A stretch of DNA of 64,000 bases from Kiloniella laminariae. Lineage in GTDB: Bacteria; Pseudomonadota; Alphaproteobacteria; Kiloniellales; Kiloniellaceae. The translations under genes and the position numbers were made by a program. The notes beneath the pieces were generated by a model, which made no database searches, was not told where the DNA came from, and was given only the letters and a program-made list of their open reading frames with translations. Positions 26,413 to 36,338 of the stretch are shown here, one piece after another. How positions within the stretch are numbered: position 1 is the stretch's first letter; every line of letters starts with the position of its first letter. Location of the stretch: the NCBI RefSeq assembly GCF_027214005.1, contig NZ_JAPWGY010000001.1:868001-932000 (forward strand), given 5' to 3'.

Positions 26413-27909
26413 TCAAAAGGCTACTGACCCTCCGGAAACTCTCTTAACAGGAATGTCATTGAAAAGGCGATGACAGGGCAAAGTGATACAAAAAGTGGTT
26501 CCCTCACCCAGATGACTTGACAGTGTCAGGGTACCTCCATGCAGTTCGATCAGAGCCTTGGCAATCGGAAGCCCCAACCCTGTTCCCCCTGCTTTGCTGA
26601 TATAGTTGTTTTCGACCCGGCCAAAGGGAGTTAATACCAAAGGAATATCCTCGTCGGCTATACCAATACCAGTGTCGGTGACAGAGATATGAAGATTTCC
26701 TTCCGGGCTTTGTCCTGCGGTTACGCAAACCTGCCCCTGTTCAGGTGTAAACTTGATTGCATTGGCAAGGCCATTGACCAATGCCTGTTTCAGGTGGAGT
26801 TCGTCTCCCCGGAAAATATGCTGCTGTACATTAAGCTCACATGAAATTGTGATGTTTTTCCGCTGGGCGTTCTTCTCGACCAGCTTTATGCTTTTGGTAA
26901 TGAGGGTATTGATATTACAGTCGGTTTCTTCGAGTTCAAAGTGCCCGCTTTCTATCCGGGACATATTCAGAACATCTTCAATAACGGCCAGCAAATGCTG
27001 TCCGCTTGAAGTGATGTCATCAAGGTATTCCAGATATTTTGGCGAGCCAATTGGACCAAATATCTGCAGGGATAGAGTTTCGGAGAAACCAAGAATGGCA
27101 TTGAGAGGGGTCCTGAATTCATGGCTCAGGTTTGCCAGAATCTCCGACTTTGATTTGCTGCGTGCCTCTGCTGCTGAAGCAGCCTTGATCAGATCAAGTT
27201 TCTCCCAGTTCTGGATTTGGGTGAGCCTCTCGCTTCTCCAGACAACAAAAAGCAGAAGCAGGTAAAGTATCAAGAAGATCGATCCAACAACCGTAATCAG
27301 AATAATCACAGATTGTCGGGCATGGGCCATAAAGGCTGTAATATCCTGATAGATTTCAAAGACGCCAAGTAGTTTCCCCTTTTCATCATAGCTTGGAACA
27401 TAGCTTTCCAGGAGATCCAGATTTTCCACCACACCTTCCAGACTGTTGAAGGTATCCCGGTAGGTCAAAGCGCTGACAACCTCTCCTCCTGTTGCTGCCA
27501 GGTACCCAAGGTGCAGACTTTTGTCGTCACCGATCTGGGCTGGATCGGTCGAAAAGACTGTAAGGCCATAGCGGTCATAGATCTTGACCTTGACCACCGG
27601 CAGGTTTCTGATCTGTTTGACGACGTCCTGTTGAAGGCGGGCTATATGTTCATGCTGAGGCAGGGAGCTGATCTCCAGCCTGTGGGCTTCTTCAATAAAA
27701 GCTGCGTGGTCATCCATGAGTGTATTGGAGAGGGCACGGGCCAGAACGACATTATTCTCCTCAGCCATTTCCTGCAGATCATTGAGGGCATGCTGGCGAC
27801 TGAACAGGGTAAGAGCAACTGAAGCCGTGATAAGGCAAAGACCGGCAATAATACCAAAACGCAAAGTCTGGCTATATGATATTATCCTCAAAAAATTCTC
27901 CCGGAGCAT
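26413..27909 (-). CDS. Sensor histidine kinase, DivJ/PleC-like core
   Basis: A 498-residue kinase. Transmembrane helices are at about 17-36 and 200-223, enclosing a periplasmic sensor of about 160 residues (VVKVKIYDRYGLTVFS is Cache-like). HisKA has LSHEFRTPLNAILGF (His263). The HATPase lid reads LTPFGRVENN followed by GGTGLGLPIAKALIELHGG, the form found in alphaproteobacterial DivJ/PleC-type kinases. No receiver domain and no adjacent response regulator. It lies 120 bp from the hybrid kinase on the same strand, so they could share a transcript. The same core occurs in the kinase at 38651. Confidence 0.9.
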   Translation of the reverse strand: MLRENFLRIISYSQTLRFGIIAGLCLITASVALTLFSRQHALNDLQEMAEENNVVLARALSNTLMDDHAAFIEEAHRLEISSLPQHEHIARLQQDVVKQIRNLPVVKVKIYDRYGLTVFSTDPAQIGDDKSLHLGYLAATGGEVVSALTYRDTFNSLEGVVENLDLLESYVPSYDEKGKLLGVFEIYQDITAFMAHARQSVIILITVVGSIFLILYLLLLFVVWRSERLTQIQNWEKLDLIKAASAAEARSKSKSEILANLSHEFRTPLNAILGFSETLSLQIFGPIGSPKYLEYLDDITSSGQHLLAVIEDVLNMSRIESGHFELEETDCNINTLITKSIKLVEKNAQRKNITISCELNVQQHIFRGDELHLKQALVNGLANAIKFTPEQGQVCVTAGQSPEGNLHISVTDTGIGIADEDIPLVLTPFGRVENNYISKAGGTGLGLPIAKALIELHGGTLTLSSHLGEGTTFCITLPCHRLFNDIPVKRVSGGSVAF

Positions 27910-28516
27910 AAGCTCTCTGCAACAGCCTCTTGGGACTGAACAGTTTAAACCGTTGCGAGCCGGCTTTGCTGATCGGTTGTAAGGTTCCTAACTCCCCAGA
28001 TATTCCCTCTTGATTCTGGTAATAAAACACCTTGTATGTTGTGCCTGAATTATGTGGTCAATCTTGAATTTGTATACATATCGTATGATAGTCGACCTGG
28101 AGATAATAAAGGGTTAATGAGGCCATGATCACGCTGTAGACCTGGGCTTTGTACAGATGATCAGTGTTATACGACTCTGTCGAAACAGGCAGTGGGGCGG
28201 CTGTTCCGCAATTTTCTTGATGGCATGCTATTTGTCGCTGGGCGGAATCGCCTATGACGTGTAAAAGATCAAAATTACAACATTTTGCAGTCATATTTTA
28301 CCGCCACTCTTTGGTTGTCAGTCCCAATACCTGCCGATTTTACAGTTCGTAAATCCTGGTAAGGAGCTGAATCCGGGCGGCTGTTTTCTTTTACTTTCGC
28401 CGGGGCTGTTTCCATGCCGTTCTTCCGGTGAGACCACTTTCGTGAGCCGGTTCAGGTTCACATCTTGTAGCTACATCCAGATATGACCCTCGAGAGGGCA
28501 AAACAGGAAAAATTCG
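27910..28516. other. 607-bp gene-free spacer before the A2M operon
   Basis: No convincing coding frame on either strand. The segment 28058-28100 holds TTGTATACATATCGTATG, which resembles an element ahead of the chemoreceptor gene (4738-4758, minus strand, TTGTATAC ... ATCGTATG with a longer gap). The rest should contain the promoters of the kinase (left) and of the A2M gene (right). No terminator stands out. Confidence 0.4.
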
Positions 28517-31500
28517 ATGCGATATACTCAGGCAGGCAGGTTGTTAAGGCTTTGTGGGCTTTTTCTGATGACCGTTCTGGCACTTTCTGCGGTTACTGGC
28601 GGGAACACGCTGTTGACCGTGGCCCAGGCCCAGGTTGAAGCCGCGCCCGCGCCCATACCCGCGCCCATAACGGAGACTGTTGCCGCGGTTGAGAGCAGCG
28701 AGACTGAATCATCGCTGATTGATCCTGAGTTTGTCGTACCGGATTATTCCGACAAGGCCCGCAAGCTGGACCGCACCCTGAAGGAACTGGTTGCCCGGCT
28801 CAAGGACAAGGAAAGGCGCAAGCAGAAGCTTGAGGGCAGTGATCTCTATGCCGATATGATCCTGCCTGATCAAGACAGTGGCTGGGAAAATAACTATCGC
28901 GACGAAATATCTTCGATCGAGTATCCGGATTACCGCGGGAATTGGGAGAGTATGTATCGCCGGTATCTTCGCGATGGCAATTATGAAGCAGCCATGGGGG
29001 CGGCCTATCGTACATATGAACTGAGTGGCTATGCGATCGAAACTGCGTCGGGAATTTTTGCCATGGCGCAGGTTGCGATGGCTCAGGGAGATCCGAAACT
29101 CGGGCTTAATCTCATTCGAAAAGGGCTTGAGCTTGCGAACAATGAAGGGATGCAGAACTGGTATCAGACCCAGCTTGGACGCTTTGATCTGCGGCTGGTG
29201 AATATCGCGGTCGATCTGGAGAAAGCCCGGCCAAGTGCCTGTCTGGTCTTTTCAGCCCTGCTGCCCCGGGATCCCGGGTTTCATGGGGAAGACTATGTGA
29301 GCCTGAGCGAAGCAAGCGATGTGGACATATCAGTTGCGGGCGAGCGGATCTGTCTCAATGGGCTGGAATTTGGCAAGAGCTATGACGTAACGATCAAGGC
29401 AGGTATGCCCGGTGAAGAGGGGGGCAAGCTCTATCAGGCGACAACCCGGTCTTTCAAAGTCGGAGATATGCGGTCGCGTATTCTGCTGGGCCGGGATAAC
29501 TATGTTCTGCCAGCCCAGAGCAACAATGTCGTGCCATTGAAGACGGTCAATCAGGATGATGTCCAGCTGAGCCTTTATCGCATTGGCAGCCGCAATCTGG
29601 ATACCGTCCTGATCCAGGGATTACTGAGCAGCGACCTTAATGCCTATATGGAGCAGGAGATCGAGTATAACAGCGGGATGCTGGTCTGGAAGGGAACAGT
29701 AGAGATCGCCAGCCAGCCCAACCGGGAGGTGGTGACCAATATCCCGCTCGATGGCCTGTTCGAAACCAAAAGTGAAGCCCGCAAGCCGGGGATCTATGCC
29801 CTGGTGGCAAGTCCGGGTGATCGCGATGAGCAAATGCGCTGGCAGGCCCAGGCCACCCAGTGGCTGGTGGTTTCAGATCTTGGCCTGACCAGTTTTACCG
29901 GCGCTGATGGCCTTCATGTCTTTACCCGCTCGCTGGAAAGTGCTGAGGCACTGGAGGATGTGACGCTGGAACTTGTTGCGCGTAACAACGAGATCCTCGG
30001 AACGCTCGAGAGTGATGATCAGGGAATGGTTTCCTTTGCGCCTGGACTTCTGCGCGGCAAGGGGGGGAACAGTCCCGCCTATCTGACAGCCCGCAGTGAA
30101 AAGGGCGACTACAATTTTATCCAGCTTGATGGTCCGGCACTGGATCTGAGCGAGCGCGGGGTTTCCGGCCGTCAGGCGCCCCAGTCCATGGATGCTTTTC
30201 TCTTTACTGAACGCGGCGTTTACCGCCCGGGCGAAACCGTCCGGCTGTCTGCGATTTTGCGCGATGCCGAAGCCAAAGCGGCGGGTAATGTTCCCCTGAC
30301 CCTGCGGGTTATGCGCCCCGGGGGTGTCGAGCTGTGGAAAAAGACCGTATCAAGTGATGCCCAGGGCGGTCTCGGGCTGGATATTCCAATCTCTGGCGCG
30401 GCACGGTCGGGCACCTGGCAAGTGACGGCCCATGTGGGCGAGGACAGCAGTATTCTGGGATCGGTCGGTTTCCAGGTAGAGGACTTTGTTCCGCAACGGA
30501 TGGCCGTCGAGCTGAGTAACACGGACGTGTTTCTGACGCCCGAAAGTCTGGCCAATTTCTGGATTGAGGGGAAATTCTATTTTGGACCGCCTGCGGCTGA
30601 CCTGAAAGGGGAGATGGCCTTTTCAATCGAAGCCAACCCGACGCCCTATCCTGCCTTTAAGGACTATCAGTTTGGCGAGGTTCAGGAAAACTATGTGACC
30701 CACCAGTTCAATTCCGAAGCGTTTAGAACCAACGCGGAAGGAAAGGCCTATATCAGCCGGAATATGGAAGGAACACCGGAAGTTTCAACCCCGCTTCAGG
30801 CTGTGTTTGCCGGCAGTGTTTTTGACAGCGGTGGTCGTCCTGTGACCGGGATCAAGCGTATCCCTATTCGCCCACGGGAAGTTGAAGTGGGTCTCAAGCC
30901 CCGATTTGCCGGAAATATCGGTGAAAACGAAGAGGCGGTCTTTGATGTTCTTGCCCTGTCGCGAGAAGGGGAGGTCCTCGGCGGACGCAAGATCGCTTAT
31001 CAGTGGGTCGAGGAGCTGTATGACTATAACTGGTACTGGCAGAATGGTTCCTGGTATTCCCGCAGTGATTATTATGACAAGTCCTTTGCTGCTGGCGAGG
31101 TGACCACCAATGAAACCGGGCTGGCAGAGATCAGCCAGCCGCTGGGTTATGGGCGCTATCGTCTGGATATCCGGGATGCAGATGGAACCTCTACAGCCAG
31201 CTATCGCTTTTATGCTGGCTGGTGGTCTGCTTCAAATCAGCCGAATACGCCGGACCAGCTGGAACTGACCCTTTCTGAAAAGGATCTGGAGCCCGGTGAA
31301 ACAATCAAGGTTTTTGTCCGGGCGCCTTTCGAGGGCAAGGCGCTGATCTCGGTGGTCAACGAACGCCTGCGCCATAGCCAGGTTATCGATCTGGATGCCG
31401 AGGGTTCCGAAGTCGAGATTGAAGTCGAAGACGACTGGGGACCTGGTGCTTACGTGATGGTTACGGGCTTCCGGCCTGAAGCCGGGAAGGTTTCGCTTTT

Positions 31501-33949
31501 GCCGATCCGGGCCATGGGGCTGGAGTGGTTTTCGATCGGACGCAAGGATCACGAACTGGCTGTCGAGATAACCGCACCGGAAGTAACCCTGCCACGCCAG
31601 AGCATTGACATTGCGTTGCAGGTTAAAAAACTGTCGGGTGAAAAGCTTTCCGGTCCTGTTCGCGTGGTACTTGCGGCAGTGGATGAAGGTATTTTGGCCC
31701 TGACCGGGTATCAGAGCCCGGATCCGGCGGAACACTTCCTTGGGCAACGTTCTCTGGGGCTGGATATCCGCGATATCTATGGTCGCCTGATCCGTAGCGA
31801 AGAAGGAGCAGTAGGGGAATTGCGCAGTGGTGGTGATGGCATCGCCCTGCAGAACACCAAGGGCACAAATACCCGTACGGTCAAGACGGTTGCCTTGTTC
31901 GAGCGTAATGTCGAGCTTGATAAAAAAGGTCATGGCGTGATCACGCTTGAGCTGCCGGACTTTGCCGGACAGCTGCGGCTGATGGCCGTCACCTATAGCA
32001 GCGATGCTGTCGGGGCGGATGCTGCAGATATGATTGTCCGCGATCCGGTGGTTGCCGATCTGCTGTTGCCACGTTTTCTGGCACCGGGAGATGAGGCGCA
32101 GACAACCCTGTCGGTCCATAATCTTTCCGGTGGCGATCAGAAACTGATGGTGAGCTTCAGCTATAGCGATGGGGTCGAGCTGTCGAACAGTGGCAAGACC
32201 GGTGTGGCGGAGACGGAAAGCCAGAAGCTGGCCTTTGATATTCCACCCTTTATTGTCAAGGATGGCGGGAAACGCGACATTGATCTGCCGCTGCGCGGCA
32301 GGAAGGTCGGGGACGCCAAAATCTCGATGCAGGTGAGGGCTGAGAAGGTCGGGGATGCAAAAGCGCCAGCCCTGTCGTTTGATCGGGAATGGGATATTGC
32401 GGTTCGTGCGGCCCAGCCTTTTGTAACCGACCGTCTGGTCAGCTATCTGAAACCAGGAGAAAAGTTTACGCTTAATTCGATGGGTGAAGATCAGTATCTG
32501 GACGGCACCAGCGAAATGAACATTACGCTGGCAACCCGTCCCGATTTTGATGTGCCGGGTCTGCTGGAAGAGCTGAACCATTATCCCTATGGCTGTACGG
32601 AACAGACCGTGAGTGCCAGCTTGCCGTTGCTCTATCTTGCTGATGTGGCGGAGCAGTGGGAACAGGATCTCGACCGGAATGACTTGCGTTTCAAGGTGGA
32701 CAGCGGGATCGCGCGGGTTCTGGAACGCCAGCGCCCAGATGGCAGCTTTGCCACCTGGCATGGTTTCGGTTCGCCCCAGCCCTGGCTGACGGCCTATACT
32801 TTTGATTTCCTGACACGGGCCCGGGAACAGGGGTACGAGGTTCCGACCGCGGCCTATAATCTGACCCGGACCTGGCTGAAGGGATATCTGGAGGATCGTT
32901 ACTCTCCGGACCCAAGGTCTCATGTGCTGGTAACCCAGGCCTATGGGTACTATGTGCTGGCGCGGACCGGGGATGTTCGAGCCAGTGAGGTGAGATATTT
33001 TGCCGAACAGAATGCCGGAAATCTTGAAACCCGTCTGGCAAAGGGCCAGCTGGCAGCGGCTCTTGCCATTACCGGGGAGAAGGAACGGGCGACTGAGCTG
33101 TTTGCATCTGCCATGGCTTTCGAACGGCCCTGGAACCAGTGGTATCACGATTATGGTTCGGACCTGCGTGATGGTGCAGCCTTGCTGGCGTTGATGAGCG
33201 AAAATCTGGACGATTCCCAGAAAATGCAGGAAATGGGCAATGCGGTGGAGGAGATCTTTACCGAGCGTCGTTACTTCAGCACCCAGGAACAGGCCTGGCT
33301 GTTACAGGCGACCCATGCCATGGCCACCGCGTCACAAACCGATATGACGGTCACCCTGAACGGGGAACAGCAGTCTCCTAGACGGGCACCGCTTTATCTG
33401 CGTCGGGAAGTCGAGCAGATGGCACAGGCGCTTGATGTGACCAACAGCGGGGAGGGCAGCCTCCGGGTTATCCGCTCGATCAGAGGCGTGCCGACGGCTG
33501 ATTTGCCCGCGGTTGAAGAAGGCTTCCGGATCAAGCGCCGTTACTACAGCATGGATGGGGAGTATCTTGAGCTGGAGAAGGTTCAGCAGAACGACCTGCT
33601 GGTGGTGGAGATCGAAGGCCATGTTCTTGGCGATACCCAGCATGAAGCCCTCGTGGTGGATCTTTTGCCTGCCGGGTTTGAAATCGAGAATTCGGCCCTT
33701 GGTAACGGTCGGGATGCCGAGGATCTGGCGTTTCTTGGCGAGCTGAGTTTCACAGAGTTCGTCATGGCCCGCGATGATCGCTATGTCGCGGCGATCAATC
33801 TCTGGGGCGACCAGACTTTCAAACTGGCCTATATCGTCCGGGCAGTTACGCCGGGAAGTTTTGTCCAGCCCGGGGTGTTCATCGAGGATATGTATCAGCC
33901 TCAATTCCATGCCCGGGGTGAAAAAGCCGGGATCACGGTGACTAAATAA
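28517..33949 (+). CDS. Bacterial alpha-2-macroglobulin (YfhM/ECAM type)
   Basis: An 1810-residue exported protein. A signal peptide (about 1-40, ending QAQ) is followed by a proline/alanine linker and a chain of beta-sandwich macroglobulin domains (e.g. TERGVYRPGETVRLSAILRD near 570). The thioester domain carries YPYGCTEQT (Cys1360 to Gln1363), followed by alpha/alpha repeats, so the thioester trap should form. Family knowledge: these proteins guard the periplasm against proteases and are encoded with PBP1C, as here. Unlike the Escherichia coli protein, no lipobox cysteine is seen after the signal peptide, so it may be soluble. ATG 28517 with AGGA upstream. PbpC follows after 41 bp. Confidence 0.93.
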   Translation: MRYTQAGRLLRLCGLFLMTVLALSAVTGGNTLLTVAQAQVEAAPAPIPAPITETVAAVESSETESSLIDPEFVVPDYSDKARKLDRTLKELVARLKDKERRKQKLEGSDLYADMILPDQDSGWENNYRDEISSIEYPDYRGNWESMYRRYLRDGNYEAAMGAAYRTYELSGYAIETASGIFAMAQVAMAQGDPKLGLNLIRKGLELANNEGMQNWYQTQLGRFDLRLVNIAVDLEKARPSACLVFSALLPRDPGFHGEDYVSLSEASDVDISVAGERICLNGLEFGKSYDVTIKAGMPGEEGGKLYQATTRSFKVGDMRSRILLGRDNYVLPAQSNNVVPLKTVNQDDVQLSLYRIGSRNLDTVLIQGLLSSDLNAYMEQEIEYNSGMLVWKGTVEIASQPNREVVTNIPLDGLFETKSEARKPGIYALVASPGDRDEQMRWQAQATQWLVVSDLGLTSFTGADGLHVFTRSLESAEALEDVTLELVARNNEILGTLESDDQGMVSFAPGLLRGKGGNSPAYLTARSEKGDYNFIQLDGPALDLSERGVSGRQAPQSMDAFLFTERGVYRPGETVRLSAILRDAEAKAAGNVPLTLRVMRPGGVELWKKTVSSDAQGGLGLDIPISGAARSGTWQVTAHVGEDSSILGSVGFQVEDFVPQRMAVELSNTDVFLTPESLANFWIEGKFYFGPPAADLKGEMAFSIEANPTPYPAFKDYQFGEVQENYVTHQFNSEAFRTNAEGKAYISRNMEGTPEVSTPLQAVFAGSVFDSGGRPVTGIKRIPIRPREVEVGLKPRFAGNIGENEEAVFDVLALSREGEVLGGRKIAYQWVEELYDYNWYWQNGSWYSRSDYYDKSFAAGEVTTNETGLAEISQPLGYGRYRLDIRDADGTSTASYRFYAGWWSASNQPNTPDQLELTLSEKDLEPGETIKVFVRAPFEGKALISVVNERLRHSQVIDLDAEGSEVEIEVEDDWGPGAYVMVTGFRPEAGKVSLLPIRAMGLEWFSIGRKDHELAVEITAPEVTLPRQSIDIALQVKKLSGEKLSGPVRVVLAAVDEGILALTGYQSPDPAEHFLGQRSLGLDIRDIYGRLIRSEEGAVGELRSGGDGIALQNTKGTNTRTVKTVALFERNVELDKKGHGVITLELPDFAGQLRLMAVTYSSDAVGADAADMIVRDPVVADLLLPRFLAPGDEAQTTLSVHNLSGGDQKLMVSFSYSDGVELSNSGKTGVAETESQKLAFDIPPFIVKDGGKRDIDLPLRGRKVGDAKISMQVRAEKVGDAKAPALSFDREWDIAVRAAQPFVTDRLVSYLKPGEKFTLNSMGEDQYLDGTSEMNITLATRPDFDVPGLLEELNHYPYGCTEQTVSASLPLLYLADVAEQWEQDLDRNDLRFKVDSGIARVLERQRPDGSFATWHGFGSPQPWLTAYTFDFLTRAREQGYEVPTAAYNLTRTWLKGYLEDRYSPDPRSHVLVTQAYGYYVLARTGDVRASEVRYFAEQNAGNLETRLAKGQLAAALAITGEKERATELFASAMAFERPWNQWYHDYGSDLRDGAALLALMSENLDDSQKMQEMGNAVEEIFTERRYFSTQEQAWLLQATHAMATASQTDMTVTLNGEQQSPRRAPLYLRREVEQMAQALDVTNSGEGSLRVIRSIRGVPTADLPAVEEGFRIKRRYYSMDGEYLELEKVQQNDLLVVEIEGHVLGDTQHEALVVDLLPAGFEIENSALGNGRDAEDLAFLGELSFTEFVMARDDRYVAAINLWGDQTFKLAYIVRAVTPGSFVQPGVFIEDMYQPQFHARGEKAGITVTK

Positions 33950-33990
33950 ACCAAGTGGAGATGTGACCCAGTAGAGATGTGCAGGTAAGA

Positions 33991-36153
33991 ATGTTGCTTT
34001 ATTCCCGGTTCCAGTGGATGGAGAAGCTGATCAGGCAAGTGCAGGTTTCTGCAGTGGGCCTGATGGTGCTTGCCCTACTGCTGGGCGGGGGGGCAGCAAT
34101 CCTTGACCGGATATTCCCGCCGAACCTGGCCCGTTATCACGACCTTGCCCGTGTGGTGGTGGATCGTCATGGAATGCCGTTGCGCTATTACCTGAGCCGG
34201 GATGAAAGCTTTCGCCTGCCGGTTCTGAGCACCGGCGTTGATTCCGGCTATCTGGAAATGCTGGTTGCCTATGAGGACAAACGTTTCTATGAGCATCCCG
34301 GAGTTGATGTGCTGGCGCTTCTCCGGGCCAGCGGGCAGATTCTGGGATCGGGCCGGGTTGTTTCCGGTGCCTCGACCCTGACGATGCAGGCGGCGCGTTT
34401 GCTTGAACCCCGCCCGCGGACTCTTGCCAATAAACTGGTCGAGATGGCCCGGGCACTGCAGCTTGAGCGACACTACAGCAAGGAAGAAATCCTTTCGCTC
34501 TATCTGACACTGGCCCCCTTTGGTGGCAATGTTGAAGGGGTGGAAGCAGGGGCGCAGGTTCTATTGGGACGTCCCCCGCGGAATCTGACCCCGACGGAAG
34601 CCGCCCTGCTGGTTGCCTTGCCGCAATCCCCCACCCGCTTGCGGCCGGATCGGCATCCCCTTGCGGCCCGGGCAGCAAGGGACAAGGTGCTGACCCGTGT
34701 TGCGGAACCTCTAGAAATAGAGGCGGGACATCTGACGCGCCTGCTGGCGGAAGATCTGCCCCGGGGGCGGTCTGAACAGCCTTTTATCGCGCCGCTTCTG
34801 GCCGAGCGGATGCAACGGGGCCATCCGGACAAAAAACTGATCAAGACCACGCTTGATGGTGCTTTGCAACAGGGGCTTGAACAGCTGGTCAGGCGGAGCG
34901 CAAGCGATCTGGGGCCGGCGGTGAGTATCTCGGTATTGGTGGTGGAGAATGCAAGCCGGGAAGTCCGGGCCTATATCGGGTCCGCCGACTTTCGGGCCGA
35001 GGAAAGCCAGGGGCAGGTGGATATGGTCAGCGCAGTGCGTTCACCGGGTTCAACCCTCAAGCCCCTGATTTACGGACTGGCCTTTGAACGCGGACTTGCC
35101 CATCCTGCCAGCCGTGTAAATGATGCGCCGCGCCCCTTTGGTGCCTATATGCCAAAGAACTTTCAGGATCGCTATTACGGTGAGGTTGATCTGACCGAAG
35201 CCCTGAGAAAATCGCTCAATGTTCCGGCGGTCCTGTTGTTGGAACGCCTTGGACCGGTCAATTTTGTAGAACGGTTGCGTCGTAACAAAATTTCTATGGA
35301 TTTCCCCGATGACAGTCAGCCTGCCTTGCCTGTTGCGCTTGGCGGTGTGGGGATGCAACTGGAAGATCTGGTGCGGCTTTATGCGGCAATGGCGGATGAC
35401 GGCGTGGTGCGCCCGCTGGTTTTTGGTCCGGAAGATCTACAAGGTAATAAAGAAACACAGGAGGATAGTCCTCTGTTGAAGCCCGGGGTCCGGGCACAGA
35501 TCCGCCAGATCCTGCTGGGCGTTGACCGTCCGGTTTTTGCGGCATCGGGCAAGGCGAAGAACGTCGCGTATAAAACAGGAACATCTTATGGTTTCCGTGA
35601 TGCCTGGGCGCTGGGGTTTAACGACACCTATAGTGTGGGTGTGTGGATCGGTCGCCCTGATGGAACACCAAATCCGGGGCATTACGGATACAAGACAGCT
35701 GCGCCACTGATGTTCGAGGTTTTTGACGCGCTGCCGGAAAATCCGGGAGGGAAACCGAGAGCCAAGCTAGTGACTGTTTCCCTGGAAGATCCGGATCTGC
35801 CGCCGGGACTGCAGTATATCGACAGACCCCTGGCCGAACGGGGAGAGCGTAGTCGCCCGGGACCGCGTATACTCTTCCCTCTTTCGGGGGCGGAGATCCC
35901 CCTGGATCTTGTCGAGAGAGGGATTCCTCTTCAGGCGGAAGGCGGCAGCAGACCCTATCGCTGGATCATCAATGGTCGGCCTTATCAGACCGAGCAGGTC
36001 CAGGGGTTTTCAACTGCGCCGCGATTGATGCCGGATGGGCTGGGCTTTACCGAGATCACACTGGTTGATGCCCTGGGGCGGAAAAGCACAAGCCAGGTCC
36101 GGTTTGTCAAGGAAGCAGCCAGCGTGCTGAAGCGTTCCGCGCCGACGTTGTAA
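33991..36153 (+). CDS. pbpC: Penicillin-binding protein 1C
   Basis: A 720-residue bifunctional peptidoglycan synthase. One N-terminal helix (about 20-40) anchors it. The GT51 transglycosylase has VAYEDKRFYEHPGVD (Glu95), SGASTLTMQAARLL and QLERHYSKEEILSLYL. The transpeptidase has SPGSTLK (Ser354, Lys357), SLNVPAV and KTGTSYGFRDAW. The C-terminal 90 residues form the BiPBP_C beta-sandwich. ATG 33991 has AGGTAAGA upstream; a GTG at 33979 is less well placed. The gene follows the A2M gene in the same operon, the classic repair/defence pairing in which PBP1C mends wall damage and A2M traps proteases (inference from family). Confidence 0.95.
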   Translation: MLLYSRFQWMEKLIRQVQVSAVGLMVLALLLGGGAAILDRIFPPNLARYHDLARVVVDRHGMPLRYYLSRDESFRLPVLSTGVDSGYLEMLVAYEDKRFYEHPGVDVLALLRASGQILGSGRVVSGASTLTMQAARLLEPRPRTLANKLVEMARALQLERHYSKEEILSLYLTLAPFGGNVEGVEAGAQVLLGRPPRNLTPTEAALLVALPQSPTRLRPDRHPLAARAARDKVLTRVAEPLEIEAGHLTRLLAEDLPRGRSEQPFIAPLLAERMQRGHPDKKLIKTTLDGALQQGLEQLVRRSASDLGPAVSISVLVVENASREVRAYIGSADFRAEESQGQVDMVSAVRSPGSTLKPLIYGLAFERGLAHPASRVNDAPRPFGAYMPKNFQDRYYGEVDLTEALRKSLNVPAVLLLERLGPVNFVERLRRNKISMDFPDDSQPALPVALGGVGMQLEDLVRLYAAMADDGVVRPLVFGPEDLQGNKETQEDSPLLKPGVRAQIRQILLGVDRPVFAASGKAKNVAYKTGTSYGFRDAWALGFNDTYSVGVWIGRPDGTPNPGHYGYKTAAPLMFEVFDALPENPGGKPRAKLVTVSLEDPDLPPGLQYIDRPLAERGERSRPGPRILFPLSGAEIPLDLVERGIPLQAEGGSRPYRWIINGRPYQTEQVQGFSTAPRLMPDGLGFTEITLVDALGRKSTSQVRFVKEAASVLKRSAPTL

Positions 36154-36338
36154 TTCTGCACAGGGTAAAACAGGCTTTTCAGCAGAGGTTCTTTGAACGC
36201 GGACGCTGGCGGGGCGAAGCTTTTTTCGGCACTTAACCAAATTTAAAAGATCTTCTGCCTAATCTCGCATGGGGTTATTTGTATTGGGGCCGAAAATCTG
36301 TTCGGCTCTTTAATGAAAGCAGAGAGAGCGTGTATCTC

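Noticed and set aside
28058-28294. A 78-residue minus-strand frame in the spacer before the A2M gene
   Set aside because: There is no ribosome-binding site and the translation has no protein-like pattern.
31232-33148. A 638-codon open frame antisense to the A2M gene
   Set aside because: Composition is that of a reverse-complemented coding sequence; the sense strand has the full A2M domain order.
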